A stretch of 5,702 nt of DNA from Flavobacteriaceae bacterium (lineage in GTDB: Bacteria; Bacteroidota; Bacteroidia; Flavobacteriales; Flavobacteriaceae). Positions 5,539 through 5,702 of this stretch are shown piece by piece. The translations under genes were made by a program, and so were the position numbers. The notes beneath the pieces are model-generated. The model searched no databases. It saw only the letters and a program-made list of their open reading frames with translations, and had not been told where the DNA came from. Positions within the stretch are counted from its first letter, which is position 1, and every line of letters starts with the position of its first letter. The stretch lies in assembly GCA_947472705.1 (NCBI GenBank), contig CANJDA010000142.1, positions 1-5,702 of the forward strand, in the 5' to 3' direction.

Positions 5539-5702
5539 CTAAGCTTCAAATTTTTGTGTGACAGTAAATTGATTTTCGTTTTTTAATTTTTCGGCAAGTT
5601 TTTCCGCTTGACTTCGAAGTTCATTTACAGCTGTGCTTTCCCATAATTCGCCTTTCAAATTACCTCCAATAGTAAACAAATTACTATGTGCTTTTTTGTT
5701 AT
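5539..5702 (-). CDS. C-terminal end of an unidentified protein (partial)
   Basis: An open minus-strand frame enters from the right edge and ends at TAG (5539-5541), giving 53 full codons. The visible protein begins 'NKKAHSNLFTIGGNLKGELW', continues with a charged helix 'AVNELRSQAEKLAEKLKNE' and ends 'QFTVTQKFEA'. The helix is amphipathic. I do not recognise the family from this fragment, and no catalytic motif can be claimed. It is supported as real coding sequence by the continuous frame to the window edge, codon use like its neighbours, and the terminator placed just after its stop. Confidence 0.65.
   Translation of the reverse strand, partial: NKKAHSNLFTIGGNLKGELWESTAVNELRSQAEKLAEKLKNENQFTVTQKFEA

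Overview
The window looks like chromosomal DNA of a Bacteroidota bacterium in the Flavobacteriaceae, most likely Flavobacterium or a close relative. The reasons are the AT-rich composition, the scarcity of strong Shine-Dalgarno sequences, matches to the Bacteroidota -7 element TAnnTTTG ahead of several genes, and lineage-specific genes: a TamL-type Omp85 lipoprotein, PorT/SprT of the type IX secretion system, a stand-alone 2TM-domain protein and a stand-alone CBM48 protein.

Layout. At 1-1337 (minus) is the N-terminal 445 codons of a TamL lipoprotein that runs off the left edge. Divergent from it across 37 bp is a TrmH/SpoU-family RNA 2'-O-methyltransferase (1375-2109, plus). Its stop codon overlaps head-on with the stop of porT (2106-2807, minus). 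Upstream of porT in the same orientation is menG/ubiE (2829-3560, minus), and the two probably form an operon. A 193-bp gap (3561-3753) holds a promoter-like element for ubiE, a second one pointing the other way, and a strong hairpin terminator with no gene in front of it. Next come an unrecognised three-helix membrane protein (3754-4071, plus) with its own terminator, and the minus-strand pair encoding a 2TM-domain protein (4600-4938) and dihydrofolate reductase folA (4121-4603), joined by an ATGA overlap. A 238-bp gap contains a perfect 18-bp palindrome centred on CG. The gap leads to a 98-residue CBM48 (AMPK/isoamylase-type glycogen-binding) protein (5177-5473, plus) and a bidirectional terminator. 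The right edge holds the C-terminal 53 codons of an unidentified minus-strand gene.

How the genes relate. TamL and PorT both serve the outer membrane: TamL as an assembly/transport factor and PorT as a component of the secretion system that exports gliding adhesins and enzymes. MenG makes menaquinone, FolA makes tetrahydrofolate and TrmH modifies RNA, so most of the window is core housekeeping. There is no sign of mobile elements, CRISPR or phage. The least explained parts are the operator-like palindrome near the CBM48 gene, the orphan terminator near 3.69 kb and the unknown three-helix protein. I do not see a clear new multi-gene system here.
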